A stretch of 11,186 nucleotides of DNA, taken from contig DAHWFG010000275.1 in NCBI GenBank assembly GCA_027325115.1, positions 1 to 11,186 on the forward strand, read 5' to 3'. The DNA comes from JAKBCQ01 sp021807585 (GTDB taxonomy: Bacteria > Planctomycetota > Planctomycetia > Isosphaerales > Isosphaeraceae). Positions within the stretch are counted from its first letter, which is position 1, and every line of letters begins with the position of its first letter. The position numbers and the translations under genes are program-made. This document shows, piece after piece, positions 1 to 7,515 of this stretch. The notes under the pieces are model-generated. The model did not search any database and had not been told where the DNA came from. It worked only from the letters and a program-made list of their open reading frames with translations.

Positions 1-1148
1 CGCGCCGAGGTGTAACTCGAAGGTCCAAGACACGCCGTCGCCAGCACCACGAGAATCAAACACGCCCACGGTCCGCCGATCGACCGCTCGACGATCGTCA
101 CGTAACGGAGCGATTCGCGATCGACCGCGTTCGACCCCGACGGAACGACCGGATTGCGATGAATCGGTTTATTGATATTATTGATCACGTCGGCTCTGAT
201 GAGATCGGATTTAACTTCTCCGACAAGGCGGATCGAGGTCGATCGTTCGGCTCGAGCGTTTTCGAAAGCCGATCGGCGCTCCTGGCCCAAGTCTCCCGCG
301 ACCGTCAAAAGCGCGAGCGTCGCGACGACGCAGCTCGCGATCGCGATGCCGACGAAACCTCCCAGGAAAACGTCGCGGCGGTTCCGCGCGACGGTTCCGT
401 ATTCCGCCGAGGCCGTTCCCGCTGTTGCGAAATAGCCGAAAACGATCTGAATCATCGTCGTTGCGGCGAGCCACGCGGATGAAACCGACGTCGCCGAAGG
501 CGCCATTCGAAGATAAGGGCTGAAGGCGAGCCCTCGCATCGAAATCGCCGCGACCGCGCCGATCGCGAGCGCGGGAAAGACGGGATAAACACTCATCACC
601 GCGGCGATAAGTTTAAGCGCAAGCGTGCCGATCAGCGCCGCGGCGATCGCCCATAAAAGCGACGTCACGAGAAACACCGGGCTTTCGATCGCGATCGAGC
701 CAATCGTCCAGGAGGCGATCCGCGCGGGATCGATAAGCCCCGCCGCCGCGAGCGCGCGAAGCGTCAGTTCGGTCGCGTAACGGATCGTCACCGAGAACCA
801 AACGACGTTAACGATCCCCAAAACGAACCCTGGAATCCAGATCGATCCCCGCGCGCCGAACGTGCTCGCGGCCAATACCGGAAGGGGCCTGCGGGTTGAT
901 TCGCCCCAGAGCGAAAGCGGAAGGTACAACAGGACAAAACAGAAGACCCCGCCGACCGCCGCGGCGAGGATCGAAGCGATCAGCCCGCCGACAACGAGCG
1001 TTCCGCCCGCGAGCCGATCGAAAAAAACGATCCAAAGGAATAAACCGATGTAATGCGGAGCGATCGCTTTATCCCAGCGTTGCAAGGCGAGCGGCTCGGC
1101 GGCGAGCGCTTCTTGAATCGACGCGGGAAGGCTTTTCGGGTCGATCAT
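1..1148 (-). CDS. NCS1-type purine/cytosine permease, partial (3' end beyond window)
   Basis: The minus strand is open from the ATG at 1148 to the window edge, giving about 382 residues with no stop, so the C-terminus is missing. The product is very hydrophobic, with membrane segments at about residues 33-50, 52-77, 104-122, 156-180, 183-203 and 228-246, and 262-283, and another starting near 360. Local sequence fits nucleobase:cation symporter 1 proteins: the N-terminal GLFLWIVFFD stretch, LWGESTRRPL followed by STFGARGSIW (79-104), and IVFGYFATAGTASAEYG then NRRDVFLGG (235-264). These proteins import purines, cytosine, allantoin or hydantoins with H+ or Na+; the substrate cannot be told here. 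A hydrophilic loop of about 70 residues (285-355) is long for the family. The gene lies 51 bases downstream of the MFS transporter on the same strand and is probably co-transcribed. No strong ribosome-binding site precedes the ATG; an in-frame TTG at 1169 is an alternative start. Confidence 0.75.
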   Translation of the reverse strand, partial: MIDPKSLPASIQEALAAEPLALQRWDKAIAPHYIGLFLWIVFFDRLAGGTLVVGGLIASILAAAVGGVFCFVLLYLPLSLWGESTRRPLPVLAASTFGARGSIWIPGFVLGIVNVVWFSVTIRYATELTLRALAAAGLIDPARIASWTIGSIAIESPVFLVTSLLWAIAAALIGTLALKLIAAVMSVYPVFPALAIGAVAAISMRGLAFSPYLRMAPSATSVSSAWLAATTMIQIVFGYFATAGTASAEYGTVARNRRDVFLGGFVGIAIASCVVATLALLTVAGDLGQERRSAFENARAERSTSIRLVGEVKSDLIRADVINNINKPIHRNPVVPSGSNAVDRESLRYVTIVERSIGGPWACLILVVLATACLGPSSYTSA

Positions 1149-1172
1149 GCTTCGGGGCCGAACATCCAAATG

Positions 1173-1227
1173 AGTAAACCGACGCGAGCGCCGCCTCGAT
1201 TAGTAATCCGACGCGAGCGCCGCCTCG
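1173..1227. repeat. 29-bp imperfect tandem duplication over the MFS stop codon
   Basis: The 26-base blocks 1173-1198 and 1202-1227 match with a single A/T difference (1178 versus 1207), giving a 29-bp period. The shared 20-base core is ccgacgcgagcgccgcctcg at 1179-1198 and 1208-1227. The right copy encodes the last residues and TAA stop of the MFS protein; the left copy lies in the 51-base gap before the permease. The gain of 29 bp is not a multiple of three. Confidence 0.9.
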
Positions 1228-2594
1228 GCGCGAATCTCCTCGGGTTTATAGCCGCCGCGCGATCGGTCGTACAAGACGATCGCCGAGAAAATCAAAACTA
1301 AACATGTCGGCAAGATCGAAACGTAACGGAACGGCATCCGCGCGCCCTTGTCGCGCGCGTCTTCGATCGCCAAATCGACCTTCTCTCGTTCGTCTTTGGC
1401 GAGCGCCTTGAGCTTGTCCTCGTCGATCTTGCTTCCCGTGACGACTTTATCCCGCACTGTTGTGTCGAGATTTTGAAGCGTGTAATTATCATAAATTCCG
1501 CCGATCACGTAAGAATTCGCCGCGACTGCGAGATTCCCCACGCATCCCATAATTCCCAGCAAAAACGCTCCCCCCTTGGGAAAGCGTTCGGCGGTCACGC
1601 CGAGCATCGTCGGCCAGAAGAAGACGATCCCCAGCCCGAAGATCGTCGCCGAAAGAAACGCGGTGAGAAAATTGAACGCGTAACTGAGCGAGAACAAACC
1701 GATCGCCGAGAGAATCGACGACCCGACCAGCATCCCGATCGGAGAAAGCTTGTGCGCGATCGCACCCGCGAAATGTCGGAATATAAACATCAAGCTACTT
1801 GTATAAACAAGAATGAGCGTTCCCGAGATTCCCGCGGTGCGACGGAGCACCGATTCTTGCCACGATTGCGGTCCGAGTTCGGTCGCCGCGGTGAGCAGCA
1901 TGCAGAACGCCCACAAAAGGAACATCGGCCGGAGCGCCTCGCGGAACATATCGGCGTTCGAGATCCCCGACGCCACCCGCTCGGTGACGGGAAGCTTTTG
2001 TACGACGAACATCAAACCGTAGAGGACCGTTGGAATTAAAATCAGGCACATCTTGATTTGCCAGCCGCGTATCATCGCTTCGCGCGAAATCGTTTCGACG
2101 TCGAGCCCGAGGCTTTTGGTGATCGCGAACGCGATCAGCCCTCCCAGCATCAGACCTCCAGGCCACCACGCGTGCAGCATGTTGAGCATATGTGTTTTTT
2201 TGGTGGGATAAAGCGTCGCGGCGAGCGGATTGATGCCGATCTCGACGAGCCCGTTGGCGCCGCCGACGAGGAACGTCGACGCGAGCAATATCGGATACGC
2301 GGTTTGTTCCGATGCGATCCAACGCGCCGCGATCGTCAGAATCGTCCCCACCAGATGCGAGATCCATGCGAGCGCGAGCATCCGTTTCATCCCGAACGAA
2401 TCGCACAACGGAGCGCCGACGAGCATCGTGAACGCCATGCCGAAAAACGCGGCGCTGCCGATCAAACCGCTTTGCGCCTGCGATAAATTGAACGTTTGCC
2501 GCAGCGCCTGGAGGATGTCTTGCCGAATCACGAACGAAAACGCCGAGGCCACCAAGGCCATGCAGCTCGCGATGAACAAACGACGCGAATTCAT
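1200..2594 (-). CDS. MFS transporter, sugar/fucose-permease-like
   Basis: A 464-residue inner-membrane protein of the major facilitator superfamily with about 12 hydrophobic segments. The motif-A-like loop GAPLCDSFGMKRML (60-73) follows the second segment. The half-molecule signature EIGINPLAATLYP...LNMLHAWWPGG (118-147) resembles FucP-like sugar MFS proteins. A second conserved block, FFWPTMLGVTAERFPKGG (325-342), precedes the tenth segment. A charged, Lys/Asp-rich extramembrane stretch (about 368-420) separates the last two segments. I chose the ATG at 2594 because it is preceded by GGAG nine bases upstream and gives an N-terminus that enters the membrane directly; an upstream in-frame ATG at 2708 would add 38 non-conserved, basic residues. 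Substrate unknown; a sugar or related solute is inferred only from the subfamily. The neighbouring NCS1 permease follows on the same strand. Confidence 0.85.
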   Translation of the reverse strand: MNSRRLFIASCMALVASAFSFVIRQDILQALRQTFNLSQAQSGLIGSAAFFGMAFTMLVGAPLCDSFGMKRMLALAWISHLVGTILTIAARWIASEQTAYPILLASTFLVGGANGLVEIGINPLAATLYPTKKTHMLNMLHAWWPGGLMLGGLIAFAITKSLGLDVETISREAMIRGWQIKMCLILIPTVLYGLMFVVQKLPVTERVASGISNADMFREALRPMFLLWAFCMLLTAATELGPQSWQESVLRRTAGISGTLILVYTSSLMFIFRHFAGAIAHKLSPIGMLVGSSILSAIGLFSLSYAFNFLTAFLSATIFGLGIVFFWPTMLGVTAERFPKGGAFLLGIMGCVGNLAVAANSYVIGGIYDNYTLQNLDTTVRDKVVTGSKIDEDKLKALAKDEREKVDLAIEDARDKGARMPFRYVSILPTCLVLIFSAIVLYDRSRGGYKPEEIRAEAALASDY

Positions 2595-2765
2595 AATCCC
2601 GATCTCCAGGGACGACGGCACGGATTGTTTCGGTTTGTGAGGGTGTCGCGCCGATGCGGGTCGGCGACAAGGATGTTTGTTCTTAACCGACGCGAAGCGA
2701 TGTCGCAACCGAGTCGCGGGGAGATCACCTATTTTTTAAGACCGACTCCAAAACTCGATACCCTA

Positions 2766-2787
2766 TTAAGATATACAATATTCTTAA
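2766..2787. promoter_or_regulatory. Inverted repeat TTAAGA-N10-TCTTAA, possible operator
   Basis: Six-base perfect arms separated by ten bases lie in the AT-rich core of the divergent region. An extra direct copy of the left arm lies 30 bases upstream (2736-2741). The size and symmetry fit a dimeric regulator site or overlapping promoter elements. AT-rich sequence produces such symmetry by chance, so this is only a candidate. Confidence 0.3.
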
Positions 2788-2961
2788 TTACACTTATGTT
2801 TTTCCGCTCGATTCTCGGCGTTTCACCGGCGGTTCGATTCTCGATGTTCTTCACTCGGCGGCCCGAACGAAAGCTCCGCGAACGATCGCGCCTCGGCGGG
2901 ATCGCTTACAAGTGAAATAAAAATCGGTTGATAAGAAAGCGAAATCGAAGTTCGCGTCGGC

Positions 2962-2990
2962 TTGACCTTCGGGCTCCTCTCCTTGACAAT
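2962..2990 (+). promoter_or_regulatory. Candidate sigma70-type promoter for the M28 peptidase
   Basis: TTGACC (2962-2967), a 17-base spacer and GACAAT (2985-2990) make a reasonable vegetative promoter, with four of six -10 bases matching TATAAT. It lies about 80 bases before the M28 start at 3069. A perfect TTGACA at 2983 has no matching -10 downstream. Confidence 0.35.
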
Positions 2991-3068
2991 CGTTGCTTAA
3001 GAATGAACCGTCGATACCCCATGCGGCGACGGCCGCGACATCGTTGATTTTGGAAGGGCGCAACCCGT

Positions 3069-4943
3069 ATGGCTCGCAGGCGATTCCCGCTTCGAACAAT
3101 CGTGACGGTCGCACTTTTTGTGTCGTCGATCGGAGCGTTCTCCGCGCGGGGCGACGAAGAGCCGAAGAGCGTCGCCGATCGGCTCAAGGCCGACGTTTCC
3201 TTCCTCGCCGCCGACGAACGCGAGGGACGAGCTCCTGGAACAAAGGGGATCGACGCCGCGGCCGATTACATCGCGGCGCGGTTCGCCAAGCTCGGCCTCA
3301 AGCAAGCGCCCGCCGCCGACGGTTTCTTTCAACCGTTTGAGATCGTCTCCAAAGTCGATTTGAAAACTCCCGTCGCGCTCAAGTTCGTCGTTCCCGAGAT
3401 CGAGACGATCGAGGCGAAATTGGGCGACGATTTTCAGCCCCTCGCGATCGGCTCGGGGGGCGAGCTCAAAGACGTTCCGATCGTCTTCGCGGGCTACGGA
3501 ATCACCGCCAAAGACGACGATCTCAAGCTCGATTACGACGATTACGCGGGAATCGACGTTAAAGGTAAAGCTGTGCTCATCATTCGCCGGCAACCGCGGC
3601 AAGGGAAGAACGAAAAGAAGCCGTTCGCCGGCGAACGCGAATCGAAATACGCCCGCTTCGAGCACAAACTCCCCAACGCGTTCCTTCACGGCGCCGCCGC
3701 CGTCTTTATGGTTAATGATTATGAGCACACAAAAGATTCCAAAGATACTTTGATAGAATTTCGAGGCGCGGGCGCCGACGAGCTCTCGAAGATTCCGTTC
3801 GTGATGATCACGCGTGAACTTGCCGACAAGTTGCTGGAAGACGCGGGTGAGCCGCCGCTTGAGCAATTGGAGCGAGACGTCGACGGCGATCTGAAACCAA
3901 GATCGCGGGTGCTCGAAAAGGCGTCGGTTACGGCTTCGATTCCGATCGTGAGGGGCGTTGCTAAAACGAAGAACGTCGTGGGGGTGATCGAAGGCGAAGG
4001 GCCGCACGCCGACGAGACGATCGTGATGGGGGCGCATTACGATCATCTGGGACGCGGCGGATTCGGCTCACTCGCTCCGTTTTCTCGTGAGATTCATAAC
4101 GGCGCCGACGACAACGCGTCGGGAACGACGATGCTGATGGAAACGGCGCGGCGGATCGCGGCACGTCCCGACAAACTCCCGCGGCGGATCGTCTTCATCG
4201 CGTTCTCGGGTGAGGAACGCGGCCTCCTGGGATCGTCGCATTATGTCGAGCATCCGTTGTATCCGCTTGATAAAACGGTGATGATGTTAAATTTCGACAT
4301 GGTGGGAAGGCTCAACGCGCGCGACGAAGTGACGATCTACGGCACGGGCACCTCGCCGGGGCTCGACAAAGTCGTCGATTCGCTCGGTCAATCGTTCGGC
4401 CTCAAGATTCAAAAAATCGCCGACGGCCGCGGCCCCAGCGATCAAGAGTCGTTTTATCGTAAGAACATACCTGTACTTTTCTTTTTCACAGGAACGCATC
4501 TCGATTATCACCGACCCAGCGACGACGCCGATCGGCTCAATTATCCGGGAATGGCGCGGATCGCCGATTTTGTGGAGCTGACCGCGCTTGACGCGATCCT
4601 CAGGCCGGCTCGTCCCGAGTTCGTCGTCGTCAAGTCGACGCACGGTTCTCAAGACGTGGGTCGAGTGAACGTTAAAGTGTATTTGGGGACGATGCCGAGT
4701 TACGCCGAGGGGACGAACGGGGTGAAGCTCGACGGAGTGCGCGAGGGGAGCCCCGCCGAGAAGGGAGGAGTGAAACCGGGCGACGTCATCGTCCGTTTCG
4801 ACGGCAAGCCGATCTCCACGGTTTATGATTACACGTCGGTTTTGGGGAACTATAAACCGGGAGATAAAATCGACCTCGTCGTCGTCCGCGACGGCAAAGA
4901 GACGACGCTCAAGATCGAGCTCGGATCGCGACCCGGAAATTGA
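3069..4943 (+). CDS. Exported M28-family zinc peptidase with PA and PDZ domains
   Basis: A 624-residue protein predicted to be secreted: basic start MARRRFPLR, hydrophobic stretch 10-24 and a likely cleavage after Ala/Arg near 26-28. A protease-associated (PA) domain fits about 130-255. The M28 catalytic domain spans about 295-510. The expected zinc ligands and catalytic residues are visible: H323 and D325 in GAHYDH, D347 in NGADDN, the Glu pair E382/E383 in SGEERG, D410 in NFDMVG, and H481 in DYHRPSDDADRL. A C-terminal PDZ domain (about 530-620) contains GVREGSPAEKGGVKPGDVI. M28 enzymes are mostly di-zinc aminopeptidases, so this one probably trims peptides outside the cytoplasm, with the PDZ binding substrate or a partner. 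The ATG at 3069 is preceded by GGAAGG eleven bases upstream. The gene stands alone, divergent from the MFS gene. No key residue is missing. Confidence 0.93.
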   Translation: MARRRFPLRTIVTVALFVSSIGAFSARGDEEPKSVADRLKADVSFLAADEREGRAPGTKGIDAAADYIAARFAKLGLKQAPAADGFFQPFEIVSKVDLKTPVALKFVVPEIETIEAKLGDDFQPLAIGSGGELKDVPIVFAGYGITAKDDDLKLDYDDYAGIDVKGKAVLIIRRQPRQGKNEKKPFAGERESKYARFEHKLPNAFLHGAAAVFMVNDYEHTKDSKDTLIEFRGAGADELSKIPFVMITRELADKLLEDAGEPPLEQLERDVDGDLKPRSRVLEKASVTASIPIVRGVAKTKNVVGVIEGEGPHADETIVMGAHYDHLGRGGFGSLAPFSREIHNGADDNASGTTMLMETARRIAARPDKLPRRIVFIAFSGEERGLLGSSHYVEHPLYPLDKTVMMLNFDMVGRLNARDEVTIYGTGTSPGLDKVVDSLGQSFGLKIQKIADGRGPSDQESFYRKNIPVLFFFTGTHLDYHRPSDDADRLNYPGMARIADFVELTALDAILRPARPEFVVVKSTHGSQDVGRVNVKVYLGTMPSYAEGTNGVKLDGVREGSPAEKGGVKPGDVIVRFDGKPISTVYDYTSVLGNYKPGDKIDLVVVRDGKETTLKIELGSRPGN

Positions 4944-4987
4944 CGGATAATTGAAATGAGCAATCGCTGAATCATCTTCGACGAATT

Positions 4988-5022
4988 CTCGCGGCGCCGC
5001 GGCGACGTTCGATCGTCGCGAG
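4988..5022 (+). terminator. Possible weak terminator hairpin after the M28 gene
   Basis: GCGACG (5002-5007) and CGTCGC (5014-5019) form a 6-bp hairpin; alternatively CTCGCG (4988-4993) can pair with CGCGAG (5017-5022). An AT-rich stretch (taattattt) follows, but there is no clean T run. It could end M28 transcription before the lipoprotein operon. Confidence 0.25.
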
Positions 5023-5081
5023 CGTAATTATTTAAACAAGTACTTTTTAGATTTTTTGATACTTTTTCGCGAGCGGATTTT
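5023..5081 (+). promoter_or_regulatory. AT-rich promoter region of the lipoprotein-ABC-carbonic anhydrase operon
   Basis: About 40 AT-rich bases (5025-5068) stand out just before the GTG start of the lipoprotein gene. They include TACTTTTT twice (5041 and 5060) and the -10-like GATACT (near 5058). No good -35 box can be paired with it, so the exact promoter is unresolved. Confidence 0.35.
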
Positions 5082-6398
5082 GTGGCGAGCGTTTCACGAC
5101 GAGCGTTCCTGGAGTACGGATCGGCGGCGATCGGGATCGCCGGGTGTTCGTCGTACGACCCTCGCGGCGCCGCTGAAACGGTCGTGATCGCGACCGCGTG
5201 GGACGAGCCCGCTCGCGAGTTTCTCGCGCGGGCGTGGTCGCGCCGCATCTCCGAGGCAGGCGAACGTGTGCGGGCGATCTGGGAGCGGGTGGCGCCTTAT
5301 GAAGATCCCGTCCACGCGGTCGATCGGATCGCTCCCGACGTTCTCCTGGGCTTCGCCGATTCGGCGCTCGAGAAGCTTGCGCATGCGGGCCGGCTCGTCG
5401 CGCGTGGCGACGGTTCGATCGAGACCGCGATCGTTCGCCACGTTCCCCTTGGAATCTCGTCGCGAACCGATCTCGTCGAATCGCTCGGACTCGAGCCGAT
5501 CGATCGACCGCGCGATCTCGCCGATCCCCGTTTGATCGATCGCGTCGATCTCCTCGATCCACGTGAAGATCCTTGCGCATTTGTTTGGAACAAGTCGATC
5601 TTCGATCAAGAATCAACCGTGAACGGTTACGCCGAATTGGTGCGGATCGCAGGCAACTCCGCGCCGATCCCGCGCCGCGGCGCGTCGCGATCGATCCGGC
5701 TGCGAACGGGACGCGTCGTCGCCGCGACCGCCGCTTTCGGCGAACTCCCGGCGATCGCCGATCTCGCATTCAAACGATCCGAATCCGCCGAGATCTTGGA
5801 ACGCGCCGCGATTCCGACTTCGGTTCGAAATAAAATCGGCTCGCGTGAATTTCTCAAGATGCTTGAAGAACGCGGCGCATCGATCGAGCGTCTCGACCGG
5901 ACGATCTTATCAAAAACGTGCTTATTCAATGGTTTATTGAATGATTTATGGGGGTCGACGTTGATCGACGCGGGGGACGAGCTGAGGCGAGCGTGGCGCG
6001 ATTTGCACGCCGCGTGGCGTCCCGAGCGGGTCGAGCGGTTTTTAGTCGAGCCTCCCCCCTGGCCTCCGGCATCGATGATCGAGCTGGCGCGTAAGGAAGG
6101 GGTGAAGCCGGCGGACTCTCGGCTCGTATCAATGTTGATCGATCAGTTGACCGACGACGCCGACCGTCGCGCGTGGTTGTCTGAGAATCGCGAGCGACCG
6201 CAACGGCCGATCGATCGGGTCGTCCTTGAGGAGATCGTCGCGGTCGACGGCGGCGGACTTGCGACCGAACCGCGCTTTCGCGGATGGCTGCGGGGCGAAT
6301 GGACCGCTTGGGCGGAGCAGCGATATCGCCGCACGGCGCGCACGGCGCGGGGCGATTGGACGCCCGCTCACGACGGACGATCGGGGACGGCGGGATGA
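5082..6398 (+). CDS. Tat-type lipoprotein resembling an ABC solute-binding protein
   Basis: A 438-residue protein with GTG start. The N-terminus combines a twin-arginine motif, SRRAFL (5-10), with a lipobox, IAGC (19-22), so the mature protein is probably lipid-anchored on Cys22 after Tat export. Residues 32-110 read like an iron/polyamine-type periplasmic binding protein: a TVVIATAWDEP strand, then APDVLLGFADSALEKLAHAGRLV. The middle (160-270) is weakly similar to the second lobe (CAFVWNKSIFD; GELPAIADLAF). The C-terminal part (about 310-420), with PPPWPPAS and the repeated Trp in RGWLRGEWTAWAEQRYRR, lies beyond the usual binding-protein length (about 320-350 residues) and I do not recognise it. 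The stop overlaps the start of the ABC ATPase (ATGA), so the two are translationally coupled. The ligand is unknown. The binding-protein call is inference from weak similarity plus context; the lipoprotein signal is directly visible. Confidence 0.7.
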   Translation: MASVSRRAFLEYGSAAIGIAGCSSYDPRGAAETVVIATAWDEPAREFLARAWSRRISEAGERVRAIWERVAPYEDPVHAVDRIAPDVLLGFADSALEKLAHAGRLVARGDGSIETAIVRHVPLGISSRTDLVESLGLEPIDRPRDLADPRLIDRVDLLDPREDPCAFVWNKSIFDQESTVNGYAELVRIAGNSAPIPRRGASRSIRLRTGRVVAATAAFGELPAIADLAFKRSESAEILERAAIPTSVRNKIGSREFLKMLEERGASIERLDRTILSKTCLFNGLLNDLWGSTLIDAGDELRRAWRDLHAAWRPERVERFLVEPPPWPPASMIELARKEGVKPADSRLVSMLIDQLTDDADRRAWLSENRERPQRPIDRVVLEEIVAVDGGGLATEPRFRGWLRGEWTAWAEQRYRRTARTARGDWTPAHDGRSGTAG

Positions 6399-7489
6399 TT
6401 CGCGTCACCCTTGATGGACTTGTCAAGCGTTTCGACCGCGTCGCGGTCGTCGACGGAGCGTCGCTCGAGGCGCGGCCCGGCGAGCTGACGATCATCCTTG
6501 GACCCTCGGGCGCGGGGAAATCGACGCTCGCGCGGTTGATCGCCGGGCTCGAAACGCTTGATCATGGCGAAATCTTTTTTGATGGAAAATTGATTCATCC
6601 GTTGAAACCAAAGGATCGCAAAGTCGGGCTCGTGTTTCAGGAGGATTCGCTTTGGCCGCGATTGACGGTCGCGCAAAACCTCGATCGCGCGCTCGCGATC
6701 AAGGGGTTGAACCGGCGCGATCGCAAACCTCGAATCGTCGAGTCGCTCGCGGCGCTTCGAATGGAATCGATCGCCGACCGTCGTCCTCATGAATTAAACG
6801 GATCTCAGCGTGTGCGCGCGACGATCGGTCGCGCGATCGCGCTCGACCCCGACCTGTTGATCCTGGATGATCCCACGGGACGCGTCGATCCCAAAACGAG
6901 GGGCGAGTTTCGCGACGAGCTCCGCACGCTTTTGGCCGAGCTGCAAACGACCACTCTGCTGCTGACAAGCGACGCATCGGAGGCTCTCTCGCTCGCCGAT
7001 CGGGTCGCGGTGATGGATCTGGGAAGGATCGTCCAGACGGGCGCGCCCGCCGAAATCTACAATCGTCCCACCAGCGCGTTCGTCGCGCAATTTTTGGGTC
7101 CGACGAATCTGCTCCACGGTCAGGTTGAAGGGACCGACGCACGCGGCGAAGTCGTGGCGCGCACGCCGTTGGGACGGCTCGTCGGAATCGCCGCGGCGGG
7201 TCCGCTCGCCGAGGGAGCGACCGTGACGGTTTCGATCAGGCCCGAAGCGATCGGCGTCGGCGACGTGATCCCTCCCAACTGCAACCGATTTCCCGCGACG
7301 ATCGAACGACAATTGTTTCAGGGAGAATTGCGCCGCGTGTTTTTGAGAGGTCCCGGCGATTGGCCCGTCCAGGCGGTCGCGCTGCAATCGCGGTCGATCG
7401 GGCTCCGCGAAGGGCAGGTCGTCACCCTCTTCGTTCCGTCCGAATTCGTCGTCGTCCTTCCAGGACGCTACGCTACAACATCAATGTGA
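6395..7489 (+). CDS. ABC transporter ATPase with degenerate catalytic motifs
   Basis: A 364-residue protein built like the PotA/FbpC/MalK group: nucleotide-binding domain (1-235) plus a TOBE-like C-terminal domain (about 240-355, with VSIRPEAIGV at 279-288). Nucleotide-binding elements are intact: Walker A GPSGAGKST (36-44), Q-loop FQED (Q82) and Walker B LLILD (154-158). Three hydrolysis-related positions differ from consensus. The signature is LNGSQ (134-138) rather than LSGGQ. The residue after Walker B is Asp159 where catalytic Glu is normal. The H-loop reads TSD (191-193), with Ser192 replacing the switch His. The protein may bind ATP but hydrolyse it poorly. The ATG at 6395 overlaps the lipoprotein stop; carbonic anhydrase follows after 26 bases. 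No permease gene is in the window. The family is sure; the transported solute and activity are not. Confidence 0.88.
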   Translation: MIRVTLDGLVKRFDRVAVVDGASLEARPGELTIILGPSGAGKSTLARLIAGLETLDHGEIFFDGKLIHPLKPKDRKVGLVFQEDSLWPRLTVAQNLDRALAIKGLNRRDRKPRIVESLAALRMESIADRRPHELNGSQRVRATIGRAIALDPDLLILDDPTGRVDPKTRGEFRDELRTLLAELQTTTLLLTSDASEALSLADRVAVMDLGRIVQTGAPAEIYNRPTSAFVAQFLGPTNLLHGQVEGTDARGEVVARTPLGRLVGIAAAGPLAEGATVTVSIRPEAIGVGDVIPPNCNRFPATIERQLFQGELRRVFLRGPGDWPVQAVALQSRSIGLREGQVVTLFVPSEFVVVLPGRYATTSM

Positions 7490-7515
7490 ATCTTGATTTT
7501 CAGGAGCGCTTTGTT

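Larger units (their letters stand above)
2595..3068. other. Divergent intergenic region with AT-rich core
   Basis: 474 bp separate the divergent MFS and M28 peptidase genes. Short open frames occur here but none has a convincing ribosome-binding site or recognisable product. The stretch 2728-2800 is strikingly AT-rich compared with its surroundings and probably holds the leftward MFS promoter, although I cannot assign -35/-10 boxes. It contains TTAAGA at 2736-2741 and again at 2766-2771, with the inverted TCTTAA at 2782-2787. Confidence 0.6.

Noticed and set aside
1473..2039. 188-codon rightward open frame
   Set aside because: It is antisense to the MFS gene, very rich in Arg/Glu/His, and has no recognisable content.
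2851..3187. Leftward open frames of 87 and 93 codons over the start of the M28 gene
   Set aside because: They run through the M28 promoter and signal peptide region, have no good ribosome-binding site and match no known family.
2997..4046. 349-codon open frame on the minus strand
   Set aside because: It lies opposite the M28 peptidase, whose frame has the conserved motifs; the antisense product is low-complexity and unrecognisable.
4459..4491. Intron-like stretch: GTAAGA start, pyrimidine-rich tract, CAG end
   Set aside because: It is 33 bases, stays in frame, and encodes residues leading into the M28 zinc-ligand block before H481. The resemblance to a splice-site pair is chance.
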